This document shows positions 1 through 8,727 of a DNA stretch of 64,000 bases, one piece after another. The stretch's first letter is position 1, and each line of letters begins with the position of its first letter. Location: NCBI RefSeq assembly GCF_020734105.1, contig NZ_JAJAFR010000004.1, positions 62,001 through 126,000 on the forward strand. Reading direction: 5' to 3'. Below the pieces are notes generated by a model. That model was not told the DNA's origin. It saw only the letters and a list, made by a program, of their open reading frames with translations, and did no database searches. This DNA comes from Alkalihalobacillus deserti. Its GTDB lineage: Bacteria > Bacillota > Bacilli > Bacillales > Bacillaceae_D. The position numbers were made by a program, and so were the translations under genes.

Positions 1-533
1 ATCCGATAGAAAGGCAATTCACTCTACAAAAACGACATAAACTCGCAACAGCCATCGTCTTGATGTCTCAAGGAGTGCCTTTTATTCATGCAGGACAAGA
101 ATGGTTTAGAACAAAGCATGGTGTAGAAAACAGCTATAATTCTCCTGATTGGATCAATGTCTACAATTGGAAGCAACGTGCTCATTTTGATTCATCCGTT
201 CAATATATTCGCACATTAATTCAAATGCGTCGTATGCATGCTGGCTTTAGATTAGAATCTTATGAAATGATTAGAAATCATTTCAAGGTTATAAAAGCTG
301 AATCTAAATGTATAGCATACCATTTAAGAGGACTTGAGAAAGTTGATGAGTGGAATGATATTTTGGTTATTCATAATGCTGGACTAAAAGAGGAAATAAT
401 TTTTCTTCCAAAAGATAAGAAATGGCAAGTATTCGTTGACGGTGACATCGCTTCTCTGATACCATTATACAAAATAGGGGAAGACTGTGCTCGTGTTTCT
501 GCATTATCAACATTTATATGTGTAAGTTTATAG
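1..533 (+). CDS. amyX: Type I pullulanase, C-terminal part (cut by window edge)
   Basis: The reading frame is open to the left edge (from base 3) and codes for the last 176 or so residues of a debranching enzyme that cleaves alpha-1,6 links in pullulan and glycogen-like glucans. The stretch SQGVPFIHAGQEWFRTKHG, followed by NSPDWINVYNWKQ, is typical of the end of the GH13 barrel in type I pullulanases. The final 90 or so residues would form the C-terminal beta domain. The gene lies directly upstream of ytmP, as amyX does in B. subtilis, which supports the name. The catalytic residues lie outside the window. No signal peptide can be judged. Confidence 0.85.
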   Translation, partial: PIERQFTLQKRHKLATAIVLMSQGVPFIHAGQEWFRTKHGVENSYNSPDWINVYNWKQRAHFDSSVQYIRTLIQMRRMHAGFRLESYEMIRNHFKVIKAESKCIAYHLRGLEKVDEWNDILVIHNAGLKEEIIFLPKDKKWQVFVDGDIASLIPLYKIGEDCARVSALSTFICVSL

Positions 534-647
534 GGAAGAATATGTTAGAACATTTTATTGGGAAATACAGAAGTTGAAAATGACAGATTGTTTCAAAATA
601 AGGTATACTATATTCTTGAGCTCCCGAATTTTGGTGAGGGATAGTTG

Positions 648-1448
648 ATGAAATTGAGGGTGAAATGGGTGGAACAATTTTTAGGAGATGGCTGGAAGGT
701 ACATCCGGCTGGTGGTGCAACAGGAGAAGCATATATAGCCCAGCATGGTGAACAGACGGTTTTCTTAAAACGTAATTCGTCACCATTTCTTGCTGTCCTT
801 TCAGCAGAGGGAATTGTTCCAAAACTACTCTGGACAAAGCGTTTAGAGAATGGCGATGTCGTAACGGCACAAAAGCTAATAGATGGAAGAGAACTTAAGG
901 CTTTCGAGATGAAAGAAAGACGTGTAGCAGCACTTCTTTCCAAAATACATCGATCGAGTGAATTGCTAGATATGTTTAAACGAATTGGCAATGAACCTTT
1001 AACCCCATATGTAATTGTTGAGAATCTACGCAGGCAATTACAGTCGTTTCATATTGATGATGAAACAATTGAATTAGGTATGAGTTATTTGTTTGGTATG
1101 TTAGAAATGGTCACGCCAGAGCATTTTGTTGTATGTCACTGTGATATCAACCATAATAATTGGATGCTTGATGAGGAAGATCACTTGTATTTAATAGATT
1201 GGGACGGGGCAACGGTCTCTGACCCAGCACTAGATCTTGGATTGCTACTTTATTCTTATATTCCTCGGCATGAGTGGGAATCTTGGTTAGAACAATATGG
1301 AGTTAAACTCGAACCAGCGCTTCGTGAAAGGATGCATTGGTACGTCGTTTCTCAATCGATTTCAGTATTACTTTGGCATTATGGAAGACAGCAGTTTGAA
1401 CAAGTTGAACAATTGAAAGTTTATATTAAAAGCCTCCTGAAGGAATAG
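648..1448 (+). CDS. ytmP: Aminoglycoside/choline-kinase-like phosphotransferase YtmP
   Basis: A 266-residue member of the APH/choline kinase superfamily. The catalytic loop reads CHCDINHNNW and the metal-binding segment LIDWDGATVSDPALDLG follows about 20 residues later, as in ATP-dependent small-molecule kinases. The substrate is unknown; resistance is not implied. ATG at 648 is preferred over TTG at 645 because GGTGAGGG at 633-640 lies 7 bases before the ATG and only 4 before the TTG. It lies between amyX and ytzH as in B. subtilis. A GACTCACC/GGTGAGTC hairpin follows the stop. Confidence 0.85.
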   Translation: MKLRVKWVEQFLGDGWKVHPAGGATGEAYIAQHGEQTVFLKRNSSPFLAVLSAEGIVPKLLWTKRLENGDVVTAQKLIDGRELKAFEMKERRVAALLSKIHRSSELLDMFKRIGNEPLTPYVIVENLRRQLQSFHIDDETIELGMSYLFGMLEMVTPEHFVVCHCDINHNNWMLDEEDHLYLIDWDGATVSDPALDLGLLLYSYIPRHEWESWLEQYGVKLEPALRERMHWYVVSQSISVLLWHYGRQQFEQVEQLKVYIKSLLKE

Positions 1449-1449
1449 G

Positions 1450-1484
1450 GACTCACCAGTTCATACTATCGGTGAGTCTTTTGA
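1450..1484 (+). terminator. Terminator after ytmP
   Basis: GACTCACC and GGTGAGTC pair around a 13-base loop and are followed by TTTT. It lies between convergent ytmP and ytzH and may serve both strands. Confidence 0.6.
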
Positions 1485-1553
1485 TTTTGCCACGTTTAGG
1501 ATGTTGAAAAAAAGAGAGATATTTCCTGAGGAATAAAGTAGGTTTTCGTCGAA

Positions 1554-1805
1554 TTATTCAAGTGAAAGAACATTTAACCATTGTTCGACATCATTCTGTT
1601 CAAACGGATCGTGATTAAGCTGATGTTTTTGTTGAATTAGATCGAGTGTTTGTTGTACTTTAGGTTGTAAAGTGGGATCCGTTGCGAGCGATGAAACGAG
1701 ACGTTCAATTTGTGCAGCTTCATCTGTTGTCATGTGATTTTCAGCGGCTTGGTTTTGAATGATGTCACGTAGTAGTTGTAGTTTATTTTCATGTGAAATT
1801 GGCAT
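1554..1805 (-). CDS. ytzH: YtzH-like small protein
   Basis: An 83-residue soluble acidic protein beginning MPISHENKLQLLRDIIQNQA and rich in helix-forming residues. It matches the YtzH family in length, in its N-terminal pattern and above all in position, between ytmP and trmB. No catalytic motif or membrane segment is visible and the function is unknown. A ribosome binding site AAGGAG lies just upstream of the ATG on the reverse strand. It is divergent from trmB, with about 100 bases between the two starts. Confidence 0.75.
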   Translation of the reverse strand: MPISHENKLQLLRDIIQNQAAENHMTTDEAAQIERLVSSLATDPTLQPKVQQTLDLIQQKHQLNHDPFEQNDVEQWLNVLSLE

Positions 1806-1908
1806 TTTTACACTCCTTAAATTGAGCTTCTTAATTACTATTTTGCGCTATACAAGTTAAAGCTATTCTTAATGAATGCCTGTGAATAAAAGAAAAAGAG
1901 GTGGAGTT

Positions 1909-2568
1909 GTGCGTTTACGAAATATACCTGGGGCGAAAGAAGAGATGAATCAAAACCCCGACATTGTAATTGGTAACCCGAGTCAACATAAAGGAAATTG
2001 GAGCAAACTATTTAACAATGATCATCCGATTCATATCGAAGTTGGGACGGGAAAAGGTCAATTTCTTATTGGGATGAGCATGCTTCATCCTGAGGTGAAT
2101 TACATTGGCATTGAAAAATACGAAAGTGTTTTACTAAGGGCGTTGGAACGAACAAAAGATTCGGAACAGGAAAATGTTAAGTTTTTAAATGAAGATGTCG
2201 GGAATATCTTGGAATTTTTTGAGCCAGGAGAAATCGATCGTGTATTTATAAACTTTACGGACCCTTGGCCTAAAAACCGTCATGAAAAAAGGCGTCTAAC
2301 CCATAAGGGATTTTTAGAACTTTATCAACAAATCTTAAACGAAAATGGAGACATTCATTTAAAAACGGACAATCAAGGGTTATTTGAGTATTCATTAGAG
2401 AGTTTCTCTGGTTACGGAATGTCTCTGCATAACATAAGCCTGGATCTTCATAAGAGTGGGATTGCAGGAAATGTTATGACTGAGTATGAAGAGAGATTTT
2501 CACGAAAAGGGATGCGGATTTATCGTTGTGAAGCGCAGTTTGAATTTAAAACTCACAGAAACCTTTAA
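1909..2568 (+). CDS. trmB: tRNA (guanine-N7-)-methyltransferase
   Basis: The enzyme makes m7G46 in the variable loop of many tRNAs using S-adenosylmethionine. The SAM-binding motif EVGTGKGQF is near residue 47, and the family signature FTDPWPKNRHEKRR and the later KTDNQGLFEYS are present. GTG at 1909 is chosen, giving 219 residues, because AAAGAGGTG lies about 5 bases upstream and the product then starts VRLRNIPG, like B. subtilis TrmB. An in-frame ATG 33 bases further upstream would add residues not typical of the family. A strong hairpin with a T tract follows the stop. Confidence 0.95.
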   Translation: MRLRNIPGAKEEMNQNPDIVIGNPSQHKGNWSKLFNNDHPIHIEVGTGKGQFLIGMSMLHPEVNYIGIEKYESVLLRALERTKDSEQENVKFLNEDVGNILEFFEPGEIDRVFINFTDPWPKNRHEKRRLTHKGFLELYQQILNENGDIHLKTDNQGLFEYSLESFSGYGMSLHNISLDLHKSGIAGNVMTEYEERFSRKGMRIYRCEAQFEFKTHRNL

Positions 2569-2578
2569 GGCATGTTAT

Positions 2579-2603
2579 GGCACCGAGTATCGGTGCTTTT
2601 TTT
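2579..2603 (+). terminator. Terminator after trmB
   Basis: GCACCGA and TCGGTGC form a tight hairpin followed by seven T residues. Confidence 0.85.
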
Positions 2604-2748
2604 GTTCAATGAGTAGGTGGATGTCTAAAAGAAAAAGCAGCTGAAAATATTATGTTAAAATTTAAAAACGGAAAAACTAGTTTAAGCATGACAGGATATT
2701 AATGAAAGCTGCCGAATAAGGTATAGTAAGGTAAAGGAGGCGATAAAA

Positions 2749-3591
2749 GTGGAACGTTTAGAAAGAAATGGATTAACGATTACGTGGTTAAATGGTGGAG
2801 TTACCCATATGGATGGTGGAGCAATGTTTGGTGTCGTTCCGAAACCATTATGGAGTAAAAAGTATCCACATAATGAACAGAATCAAATTGAACTTCGCAC
2901 AGATCCCATGCTGATTGAAAAAGATGGGTACCGAATCTTAGTTGAAGCTGGAATGGGCAATGGGCGGCTCGATGAGAAACAAAAACGGAATTATGGAGTA
3001 TTAGAAGAATCTTCTGTTGAAAAGGATTTAGCAGAGTTGGGCTTGACTCCGCAAGATATTGATATGGTCTTAATGACTCATCTTCATTTTGATCATGCAA
3101 CAGGACTTGTAAAAGAGGATAGTGGAAAATATGTTTCAACTTTTAATAACGCTATTATTTACACTTCTGATGTTGAATGGAAGGAAATGCAACAGCCAAA
3201 CATTCGATCAAGAAATACATACTGGGAGCAAAACTGGAAACCGATTCAAAATCAAATTAAAACTTTTACAGAGCAAATAGAAGTGCTACCAGGGATCCGT
3301 TTGATCCATACGGGCGGACATAGCGATGGCCATGCGATCCTTGTGATAGAACATCAAGAAGAGACGTTCATTCATTTAGCCGATATTATGCCTACCCATG
3401 CTCATGCAAACGTACTATGGGTGCTAGCTTATGATGATTATCCGATGACTTCTATAAAAGAAAAAGAAAAATGGTTTGCTTATGCTAAAGAGCGAGAAGC
3501 TCACTTTTTGTTTTACCATGACTTCAAATACCGCGCGTTAAAATGGAATGAACAAGGTGAAATAACAGAATCCATTGAACGCAAACGTTAG
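2749..3591 (+). CDS. ytnP: Metallo-beta-lactamase-fold hydrolase YtnP (quorum-quenching lactonase family)
   Basis: A 280-residue hydrolase of the metallo-beta-lactamase superfamily with the zinc motif HLHFDHATG near residue 110 and the second metal histidine in [19 protein letters not shown] holds a further metal ligand region. In B. subtilis, YtnP is described as a lactonase that interferes with signalling of other bacteria; that the substrate is the same here is inference. GTG at 2749 follows AAAGGAGG at 8 bases. The length equals the family norm. The gene has its own terminator and appears monocistronic. Confidence 0.85.
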   Translation: MERLERNGLTITWLNGGVTHMDGGAMFGVVPKPLWSKKYPHNEQNQIELRTDPMLIEKDGYRILVEAGMGNGRLDEKQKRNYGVLEESSVEKDLAELGLTPQDIDMVLMTHLHFDHATGLVKEDSGKYVSTFNNAIIYTSDVEWKEMQQPNIRSRNTYWEQNWKPIQNQIKTFTEQIEVLPGIRLIHTGGHSDGHAILVIEHQEETFIHLADIMPTHAHANVLWVLAYDDYPMTSIKEKEKWFAYAKEREAHFLFYHDFKYRALKWNEQGEITESIERKR

Positions 3592-3606
3592 ATTATAATA
3601 AAAAGA

Positions 3607-3650
3607 AGGGGTGATCGAGACCTTTATGGTCGAATCACCCCTTTGCTTTT
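3607..3650 (+). terminator. Terminator after ytnP
   Basis: GGGGTGAT plus GACC pair with GGTC plus ATCACCCC and are followed by a T-rich run. Confidence 0.8.
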
Positions 3651-3726
3651 AAAAGGATTGGCAGTTTGACATTTTGAGTGAGCACAGGGTGCTATTCAAT
3701 GAAGTATGAAAGCCTAATCGAGGGTG

Positions 3727-3836
3727 GCGATGGCTCCACACGCTGCGCGCCGAACGACAAGAACCTCGCTTGTCTTTTGGCTTAAAAAAAGCAGCGGTTC
3801 CGCTCATTGCAGAAAGACGGCTAACGCCGTTTTTCT
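3727..3836 (-). repeat. Dispersed structured repeat, copy 1 (reverse orientation)
   Basis: Read on the reverse strand this copy has a hairpin (AACGGC/GCCGTT), then GCAATGAGCGGAACCGCTGC, then TTTTTTTAAG, a hairpin with arms GACAAG/CTTGTC, and a closing block GCGCAGCGTG...GAGCCATCGC. The same order of blocks is found in the other copies of the family in this window. It fills the gap between convergent ytnP and ytzB. Confidence 0.8.
3811..3836. terminator. Bidirectional terminator between ytnP and ytzB
   Basis: GACGGC and GCCGTT pair around TAAC with T runs on both sides. It forms the outer hairpin of repeat copy 1 and ends just at the ytzB stop codon. Confidence 0.65.
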
Positions 3837-4141
3837 TAAGTAGCTTGAAGGTCTAACAGTGCACCTGTTTTTGTGTCTGCTAAAAATTCATATTGTGTTG
3901 TGCCCACTTCGTTCGTTGTAGATATACCACCACGATAGACGGAATAAGAAATTTGATTCAATTCAACAGTTTCAGGAATCATATGTATCCAAGAACCAGA
4001 AATTGCATAGGTTCGTGAAACGGTTTTCTTAATTTCTTTTAAAGCTTTCTCAGGAGAAATCTTTCCACTTTTAAGGGATGGACTAAGAAAGTATCCGGCA
4101 GCTAATCCAAGTCCTAATCCGGCAACAAAGCGTTTCAACAT
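3836..4141 (-). CDS. ytzB: PepSY-domain membrane-anchored protein YtzB
   Basis: A 101-residue protein with an N-terminal hydrophobic anchor (FVAGLGLGLAAGYFLSPSL) and one PepSY-like domain, in which ISPEKALKEIKKTV and the C-terminal YEFLADTKTGALLDLQ are recognisable. PepSY domains are thought to bind or inhibit peptidases outside the membrane; no partner is known. ATG at 4141 is used because AAAGGAAG lies just upstream on the reverse strand; a further upstream start would add a basic stretch without a ribosome site. It lies between ytnP and ytoP as in B. subtilis. Confidence 0.8.
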   Translation of the reverse strand: MLKRFVAGLGLGLAAGYFLSPSLKSGKISPEKALKEIKKTVSRTYAISGSWIHMIPETVELNQISYSVYRGGISTTNEVGTTQYEFLADTKTGALLDLQAT

Positions 4142-4319
4142 TTTACATCTTCCTTTCTTGGTCAATACTTTCTTTATAGTATATCCAAAATAAGAAGAAG
4201 GTTTCAATTGTGAGCAGGAATAATCTTTTAAAAGATAACGGTGGTGGAAAAGAAAGTATGATTCAGATAGAATAAAAAGGATACATATTTATTACGACTA
4301 CCGAAAGGAGTTTGTTAAA

Positions 4320-5393
4320 GTGAATCAAGAAACGATGCAATTATTTAAAACATTAACAGAGCTTCAAGGCGCACCTGGATTTGAACACGATGTTCGGACG
4401 TTTGTTCGTTCGGAACTTGAGAAGTACTCGGATGAAATCGTCCAAGATCGGTTAGGGAGTATTTTTGGGATTAAGCGAGGAGATGAAAACGGCCCAACTG
4501 TTATGGTAGCTGGCCACATGGATGAAGTCGGTTTTATGGTAACTTCCGTTAATAAGCAAGGTCTTATTCGCTTTCAACCACTAGGAGGCTGGTGGAGTCA
4601 AGTATTGCTTGCTCAGCGCGTACAAATTATGACGGATTACGGACCTATCATCGGGGTTATCGGTTCAACTCCTCCACACTTACTAGAGGAAGCACAACGT
4701 AAAAAACCGATGGACATTAAACACATGTATATTGATATAGGGGCGGATGACAAAGCTGATGCAGTAGCAATTGGAATCAAACCAGGTCAACAAATTGTGC
4801 CAATCTGTCCTTTTACACCGATGGCCAATCAAAAGAAAATTCTCGCAAAAGCTTGGGATAATCGTTATGGTGTCGGTCTTTCAGTTGAACTTTTAAAAGA
4901 ATTAAAAAATGAAAAAACACCAAATGTGTTGTATTCAGGTGCAACCGTGCAAGAGGAGGTTGGTCTAAGAGGAGCTCAAACCGCTGCCAATATGATCAAA
5001 CCAGATATCTTCTTTGCCCTCGATGCCAGTCCTGCTAATGATGCAACTGGAGGAAAGGATGCATTTGGTCAATTAGGAAAAGGAGCTTTACTCCGAATTT
5101 ATGACCGTTCGATGATTACCCACCGCGGTATGAAGGATTTTGTTCTAGATACAGCTGAAACGAATCAAATTCCTTATCAATATTTTATTTCACAAGGAGG
5201 AACCGATGCAGGGAGAATACATATGTCTGGGGATGGTGTGCCTTCTGCAGTTGTAGGCATCTGTTCCCGTTACATCCATACAGCGGCTTCCATTGTTCAT
5301 ATTGATGATTACGCAGCGGCTAAAGAATTGATCGTTAAATTAGTGAAGTCAGCAGACGCTAGCACAGTGAGATCAATTAAAGAACAAGCTTAA
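4320..5393 (+). CDS. ytoP: M42 family glutamyl aminopeptidase YtoP
   Basis: A 357-residue cytosolic co-catalytic metallopeptidase of the M42 family that trims N-terminal residues from peptides. Metal and catalytic residues are visible in [30 protein letters not shown] and [10 protein letters not shown], with the last ligand in RYIHTAAS. Such enzymes usually form dodecameric shells. GTG at 4320 follows AAAGGAG by 9 bases. The gene stands alone with a strong terminator. The family has sometimes been mislabelled endoglucanase; nothing here suggests cellulase activity. Confidence 0.9.
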   Translation: MNQETMQLFKTLTELQGAPGFEHDVRTFVRSELEKYSDEIVQDRLGSIFGIKRGDENGPTVMVAGHMDEVGFMVTSVNKQGLIRFQPLGGWWSQVLLAQRVQIMTDYGPIIGVIGSTPPHLLEEAQRKKPMDIKHMYIDIGADDKADAVAIGIKPGQQIVPICPFTPMANQKKILAKAWDNRYGVGLSVELLKELKNEKTPNVLYSGATVQEEVGLRGAQTAANMIKPDIFFALDASPANDATGGKDAFGQLGKGALLRIYDRSMITHRGMKDFVLDTAETNQIPYQYFISQGGTDAGRIHMSGDGVPSAVVGICSRYIHTAASIVHIDDYAAAKELIVKLVKSADASTVRSIKEQA

Positions 5394-5439
5394 AAGCTAG
5401 TAGAACTGGTTTACATAGTCAATATCTACTAGAGTGAAG

Positions 5440-5484
5440 CGAGGTTAACCGTGACGTTATTGTTTAGGTGGTTAACCTCGTTTT
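5440..5484 (+). terminator. Terminator after ytoP
   Basis: CGAGGTTAACC and GGTTAACCTCG form an 11-base-pair stem followed by TTTT. Confidence 0.8.
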
Positions 5485-5520
5485 AAGTATGATTTCGAAA
5501 AAAAATTAATAATCTAGTTT

Positions 5521-5682
5521 AAGAACTTGTTCAAAAGGGAAGACCGCCATTTTTGAACCTTTAGTATCCTCTCTCCTAATGCGGAGTTGCAATGGCTTCA
5601 CTCACTGCGCGTCGATCCGAGAAAACCACTCGTATCGACTTAAAACATTGCAGTGGCTTCGCTCATTGCTTTGAACAAGCTC
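5521..5682 (-). repeat. Dispersed structured repeat, copy 2 (reverse orientation)
   Basis: On the reverse strand the copy reads GCAATGAGCGAAGCCACTGC, then GTTTTAAG, a hairpin GTCGAT..CGAG with CTCG..ATCGAC around TGGTTTT, and a closing block GCGCAGTGAGTGAAGCCATTGC. The outer arms, GAACTTGTTCAAA on the left and TTTGAACAAGCTC on the right, are inverted repeats, so the whole element may fold on itself. It occupies most of the 326-base gap between ytoP and the DUF84 gene. Confidence 0.8.
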
Positions 5683-5719
5683 TTTAAATATTTTTTTACA
5701 TAGATTCAGGAGGGACATT

Positions 5720-6241
5720 ATGATTGTTGCAATTGGAACGAAGAATCCGGCGAAAGTACATGCGGTTCAAGACACGCTTATTAGAGAACGACTCTCGTTT
5801 GTTCCAGTAAAAGTCGACTCAGGTGTAGCGGATCAACCTTTTTCAGATGAAGAAACGTTAGCAGGGGCCAAGAACAGAGCAGAAGGAGCATTGGCTATTA
5901 CAAATGCTACACTTGCTTTTGGTCTAGAAGGCGGTGTACAAGAAACCAAAAATGGGCTGATGCTTTGTAATTGGGGCGTATTGGTACATGAGGATGGGGC
6001 TAAATGGTATGCAGGAGGCGCTAAATTACCTCTTCCAGATTTGGTTGTGCAAAGGCTCTATGCAGGTGAAGAACTAGCGGACGTTATGGCTAGTTTAACA
6101 GGCCAAGCAGATGTTCGAAAGAAAGAAGGCGCAATCGGGATTTATACAGCAGGTTGGGTAACCAGGAAAGAACTTTTCTCCCATTTAGTAAAGCTCTTAT
6201 ACGGGCAATACATCTCTTCAAGAGGCGATGTCCAACACTAA
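5720..6241 (+). CDS. DUF84 family inosine/xanthosine triphosphatase
   Basis: A 173-residue protein starting MIVAIGTKNPAKVHAVQ and containing SGVADQPFSDEETLAGAKNR, the signature of the DUF84 (YjjX-type) NTPases. These hydrolyse non-canonical ITP and XTP and so protect the nucleotide pool; they are structurally related to Maf/HAM1 enzymes. The GLEGGV and KKEGAIG motifs are also present. AGGAGG precedes the ATG. It is flanked by repeat copies 2 and 3. It is not part of the B. subtilis ytoP-ytoQ order as I remember it, so it may be an insertion or a gene lost there. Confidence 0.8.
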   Translation: MIVAIGTKNPAKVHAVQDTLIRERLSFVPVKVDSGVADQPFSDEETLAGAKNRAEGALAITNATLAFGLEGGVQETKNGLMLCNWGVLVHEDGAKWYAGGAKLPLPDLVVQRLYAGEELADVMASLTGQADVRKKEGAIGIYTAGWVTRKELFSHLVKLLYGQYISSRGDVQH

Positions 6242-6247
6242 AGAAAG

Positions 6248-6304
6248 AGCGAGCCCCTGTGAAGGTTTTTAAGCCCTACTCTAAGTAGTTTTCTTAAGTT
6301 AAAG
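6248..6304 (+). repeat. Probable degenerate copy 3 of the structured repeat
   Basis: GAGCGAGCCCCTGT followed by AAGGTTTTTAAG matches the GAGCGAAACCGCT...AGGTTTTTAAG part of copy 6. A weak hairpin TAAG/CTTA around TAGTTTT sits at the expected place. The closing block is not recognisable. Confidence 0.5.
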
Positions 6305-6305
6305 G

Positions 6306-6349
6306 TGACGCAAAGAATTCGCATTTCATGCATCTTTGCGTCATTTTTT
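6306..6349 (+). terminator. Terminator after the DUF84 gene
   Basis: TGACGCAAAGA and TCTTTGCGTCA pair and are followed by six T residues. Confidence 0.85.
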
Positions 6350-6512
6350 CGTGTGTTCACTCAGTCAGCAACAAGAGGTGCAAAAACAAATCCCTTTTAA
6401 ACGGGGTCTTAGAAAAAGAATTTCATGAATTGAAAGCGACATCACAAACGTAATAGCAACTCCTGTTTAACCTTTATTAGAAATGAAATTGATGTCAATT
6501 GTTTGAATTATA

Positions 6513-6953
6513 TTATTCAAATATATAAGCCAAAGCTTTCAACGCCTGTTCAGGAGTTTCAACAACGACTTGTGCTTTGTTTGCTAACTCTTTTAAAGGA
6601 TGATGGAGCTTTGGATCGCGTATAATAATAACAGGTTTTGACAAAGTGATCGCAGTTGCAGCATCCATTGCACTGTTCCACTGTTTGTATTGTTCACCAA
6701 AATAGGCAATCATAATGTCTGATTTGGCTATCAGAATTTGAGTACGTAAATTATTGATGCTAGAGGCAGCTTCATCTTTCGCTACTTTACTTGACTGCTT
6801 ACCTAAAATTTCTTCTCCAATGTCATCTGAACGGTCATGGTTCTCCATCGGACCTGTAAACGTAATGGGTAGCGAGAGCTCTTTCGCTTGATTGCGCAAT
6901 TGTTCACGCCAAGGATTGTGAATTTCACCAGCTAAATAAACGTATAATTGCAT
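6513..6953 (-). CDS. ytoQ: YtoQ family protein
   Basis: A 146-residue cytosolic protein starting MQLYVYLAGEIHNPWRE, with GPMENHDRSDDIGEEI and FGEQYKQWNSAMDA, all typical of the YtoQ family. The fold resembles nucleoside 2-deoxyribosyltransferases, but the reaction is not known. ATG at 6953 is preferred because AGGAG lies 8-9 bases upstream; the GTG nine bases further up overlaps that site. It is transcribed against its neighbours. The order with ytoP and ytpP is as in B. subtilis, apart from the inserted genes. Confidence 0.85.
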   Translation of the reverse strand: MQLYVYLAGEIHNPWREQLRNQAKELSLPITFTGPMENHDRSDDIGEEILGKQSSKVAKDEAASSINNLRTQILIAKSDIMIAYFGEQYKQWNSAMDAATAITLSKPVIIIRDPKLHHPLKELANKAQVVVETPEQALKALAYIFE

Positions 6954-7137
6954 GTTAATCACTCCTATTTGTTTTAGTTAGCACCAAGGCTTTTTATAAT
7001 AGCCCTTACTTGGGTTGCCTTGATTAATAAATACTGATTCAATTGTACCAGTTATAAGGAATGTTGTCTTGTCAGCTAGTAGCCTTAAGGTTATGATAGA
7101 AAATAGTTATGTAAGCGAATAAAAAGGAGTGTCTAGT

Positions 7138-7662
7138 TTGATCTTGAAGGATTGGCGTATCGGAATTCTATTTAGTGTAATATTCGTATTGATAGGATGT
7201 TCCGTATCAGAGGAAGAAGTATTAGAACTTGGTCGTCAAGCATACATAGATAGCATAGATGAGGAACCGGAACAACCGAATGTAAAAGTAGAAAATGATA
7301 AAGTCGAATTCCATTTACCACGTGGTTTTGAAGTCTTAGAAGAGCAAGAATATAACGTAGTTCTTCAAAAGGATGATCAACTATTCGTTTTATTTCATCA
7401 GCCATCAGAGCCGTTAACAAGTAAGATTCGTCTAAAAGAAGATATGGAGAGTGCCGAAAAAGCAATTATTTATGAGGTTCTTGAAACAGACGAAAAGGTC
7501 TCTTATCTTATTGTTGAGAAAGGACAAGAAGAAGGTTTATTACTTGTTAAGACAGCTGTGGGAGGAGCCAAAATTTCTACTCTGTCAACCTATAAACGTT
7601 TAGAAGACGATATCGATGCTATGACAGAAATCGTTCTTTCGTATCAAGCAATTACAGAGTAA
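7138..7662 (+). CDS. Putative lipoprotein of unknown function
   Basis: A 174-residue protein with a short signal peptide ending in the lipobox VLIGC; the cysteine is residue 21 when TTG at 7138 is the start. TTG is chosen because AAAAAGGAG at 7121-7129 is then 8 bases upstream, whereas the in-frame GTG at 7129 overlaps that site. The mature part is acidic and mostly beta-like, with no family I recognise. It lies 18 bases upstream of the PfoR/EIIC-like membrane gene and then ytpP, so the three probably form one operon. It could be an outer-surface partner of that membrane protein, but this is only context. Confidence 0.65.
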   Translation: MILKDWRIGILFSVIFVLIGCSVSEEEVLELGRQAYIDSIDEEPEQPNVKVENDKVEFHLPRGFEVLEEQEYNVVLQKDDQLFVLFHQPSEPLTSKIRLKEDMESAEKAIIYEVLETDEKVSYLIVEKGQEEGLLLVKTAVGGAKISTLSTYKRLEDDIDAMTEIVLSYQAITE

Positions 7663-7680
7663 GGCTAGGAGGATAATTTG

Positions 7681-8709
7681 TTGAAAATATTTCTGAATAA
7701 AAAAGGTATTGAATTGTCTTGGCGTACATATTTTATTACGGCGTTAAGTCATATGGCATTAGGGTTATTTGCAACGCTTATCATTGGACTTATTCTCCGA
7801 ACGATAGGAGAGCAAATTTTTAGTTTAGGTATAGAAAATATAGGTGTTTGGTTGCAAGAAGTCGGTGGCTTAGCTATGAGTTTAATGGGACCTGCTATCG
7901 GGGTTGCTGTTGCTTATGGATTGAAAGCACCTAAACTTGTTGTCTTTTCAACGATTATCAGTGGAGCGGCAGGAGCTCAGCTTGGAGGGCCAGCAGGTGC
8001 ATTTGTGGCAGCTGTGATCTCGGCGGAATTAGGTAAACTGGTTTCTGGAGAGACGAAGCTTGATATTATTGTAACTCCTCTAGTCACGATCTTAACTGGC
8101 TTTCTATCAGCGTCCTTAATTGGACCTTGGATTCAAAGTGGTATGCAGCAATTCGGAACTCTTATTATGTGGGGAACTGAACAACAGCCTATTATAATGG
8201 GAATTGTAGTAGCTACTTTAATGGGACTTGCTTTAACTGCACCTATTTCAAGTGCTGCTTTAGCTATTATATTGGAGCTTGAAGGGGTGGCAGCAGGTGC
8301 TGCAACTGTTGGCTGTGCTGCACAAATGGTCGGCTTTGCTGTAAGTAGTTACAGGGAAAATGGCTGGTCAGGTCTTGTTTCATTAGGAATTGGGACTTCG
8401 ATGCTTCAAGTACCGAACATTGTTAGGAATCCCCTTATTTTAATTCCTCCAACAGTTGCAGGTGCGATTTTGGCGCCATTTGCTACTGTAGGGTTTGGAA
8501 TGACAAATCTACCTGCAGGGGCTGGAATGGGAACAAGTGGTTTAGTTGGTCCAATTATGACGTTAACGGATATGGGATTTTCCGCTCAAGTTTGGATTGC
8601 GATTGGACTGCTACATTTTATGGGTCCGGCAATTATTAGTCTTGTTGTTTCAGAATGGATGAGAAAACATGGTAAAATAAAATTTGGTGATATGAAGATA
8701 GACATATAA
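7681..8709 (+). CDS. PfoR / PTS EIIC-like integral membrane protein
   Basis: A 342-residue polytopic protein with about eight to nine hydrophobic segments rich in Gly and Ala, for example GLAMSLMGPAIGVAVAYGL and PTVAGAILAPFATVGFGM. The pattern SGAAGAQLGGPAGAFVAA and the C-terminal NLPAGAGMGTSGLVGP resemble the PTS EIIC-type family that includes clostridial PfoR. No IIA, IIB or HPr-type phosphorylation domain is present, so a real sugar PTS role is doubtful. TTG at 7681 suits AGGAGG at 7667-7672 better than TTG at 7678. It is probably co-transcribed with the lipoprotein gene upstream and ytpP downstream (18-base gap). Confidence 0.7.
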   Translation: MKIFLNKKGIELSWRTYFITALSHMALGLFATLIIGLILRTIGEQIFSLGIENIGVWLQEVGGLAMSLMGPAIGVAVAYGLKAPKLVVFSTIISGAAGAQLGGPAGAFVAAVISAELGKLVSGETKLDIIVTPLVTILTGFLSASLIGPWIQSGMQQFGTLIMWGTEQQPIIMGIVVATLMGLALTAPISSAALAIILELEGVAAGAATVGCAAQMVGFAVSSYRENGWSGLVSLGIGTSMLQVPNIVRNPLILIPPTVAGAILAPFATVGFGMTNLPAGAGMGTSGLVGPIMTLTDMGFSAQVWIAIGLLHFMGPAIISLVVSEWMRKHGKIKFGDMKIDI

Positions 8710-8727
8710 CAAAGGAGTGTTTCTAAA

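Noticed and set aside
645..1448. Aminoglycoside resistance gene
   Set aside because: YtmP belongs to the broad APH/choline kinase family and is a normal chromosomal gene in bacilli; nothing points to antibiotic modification.
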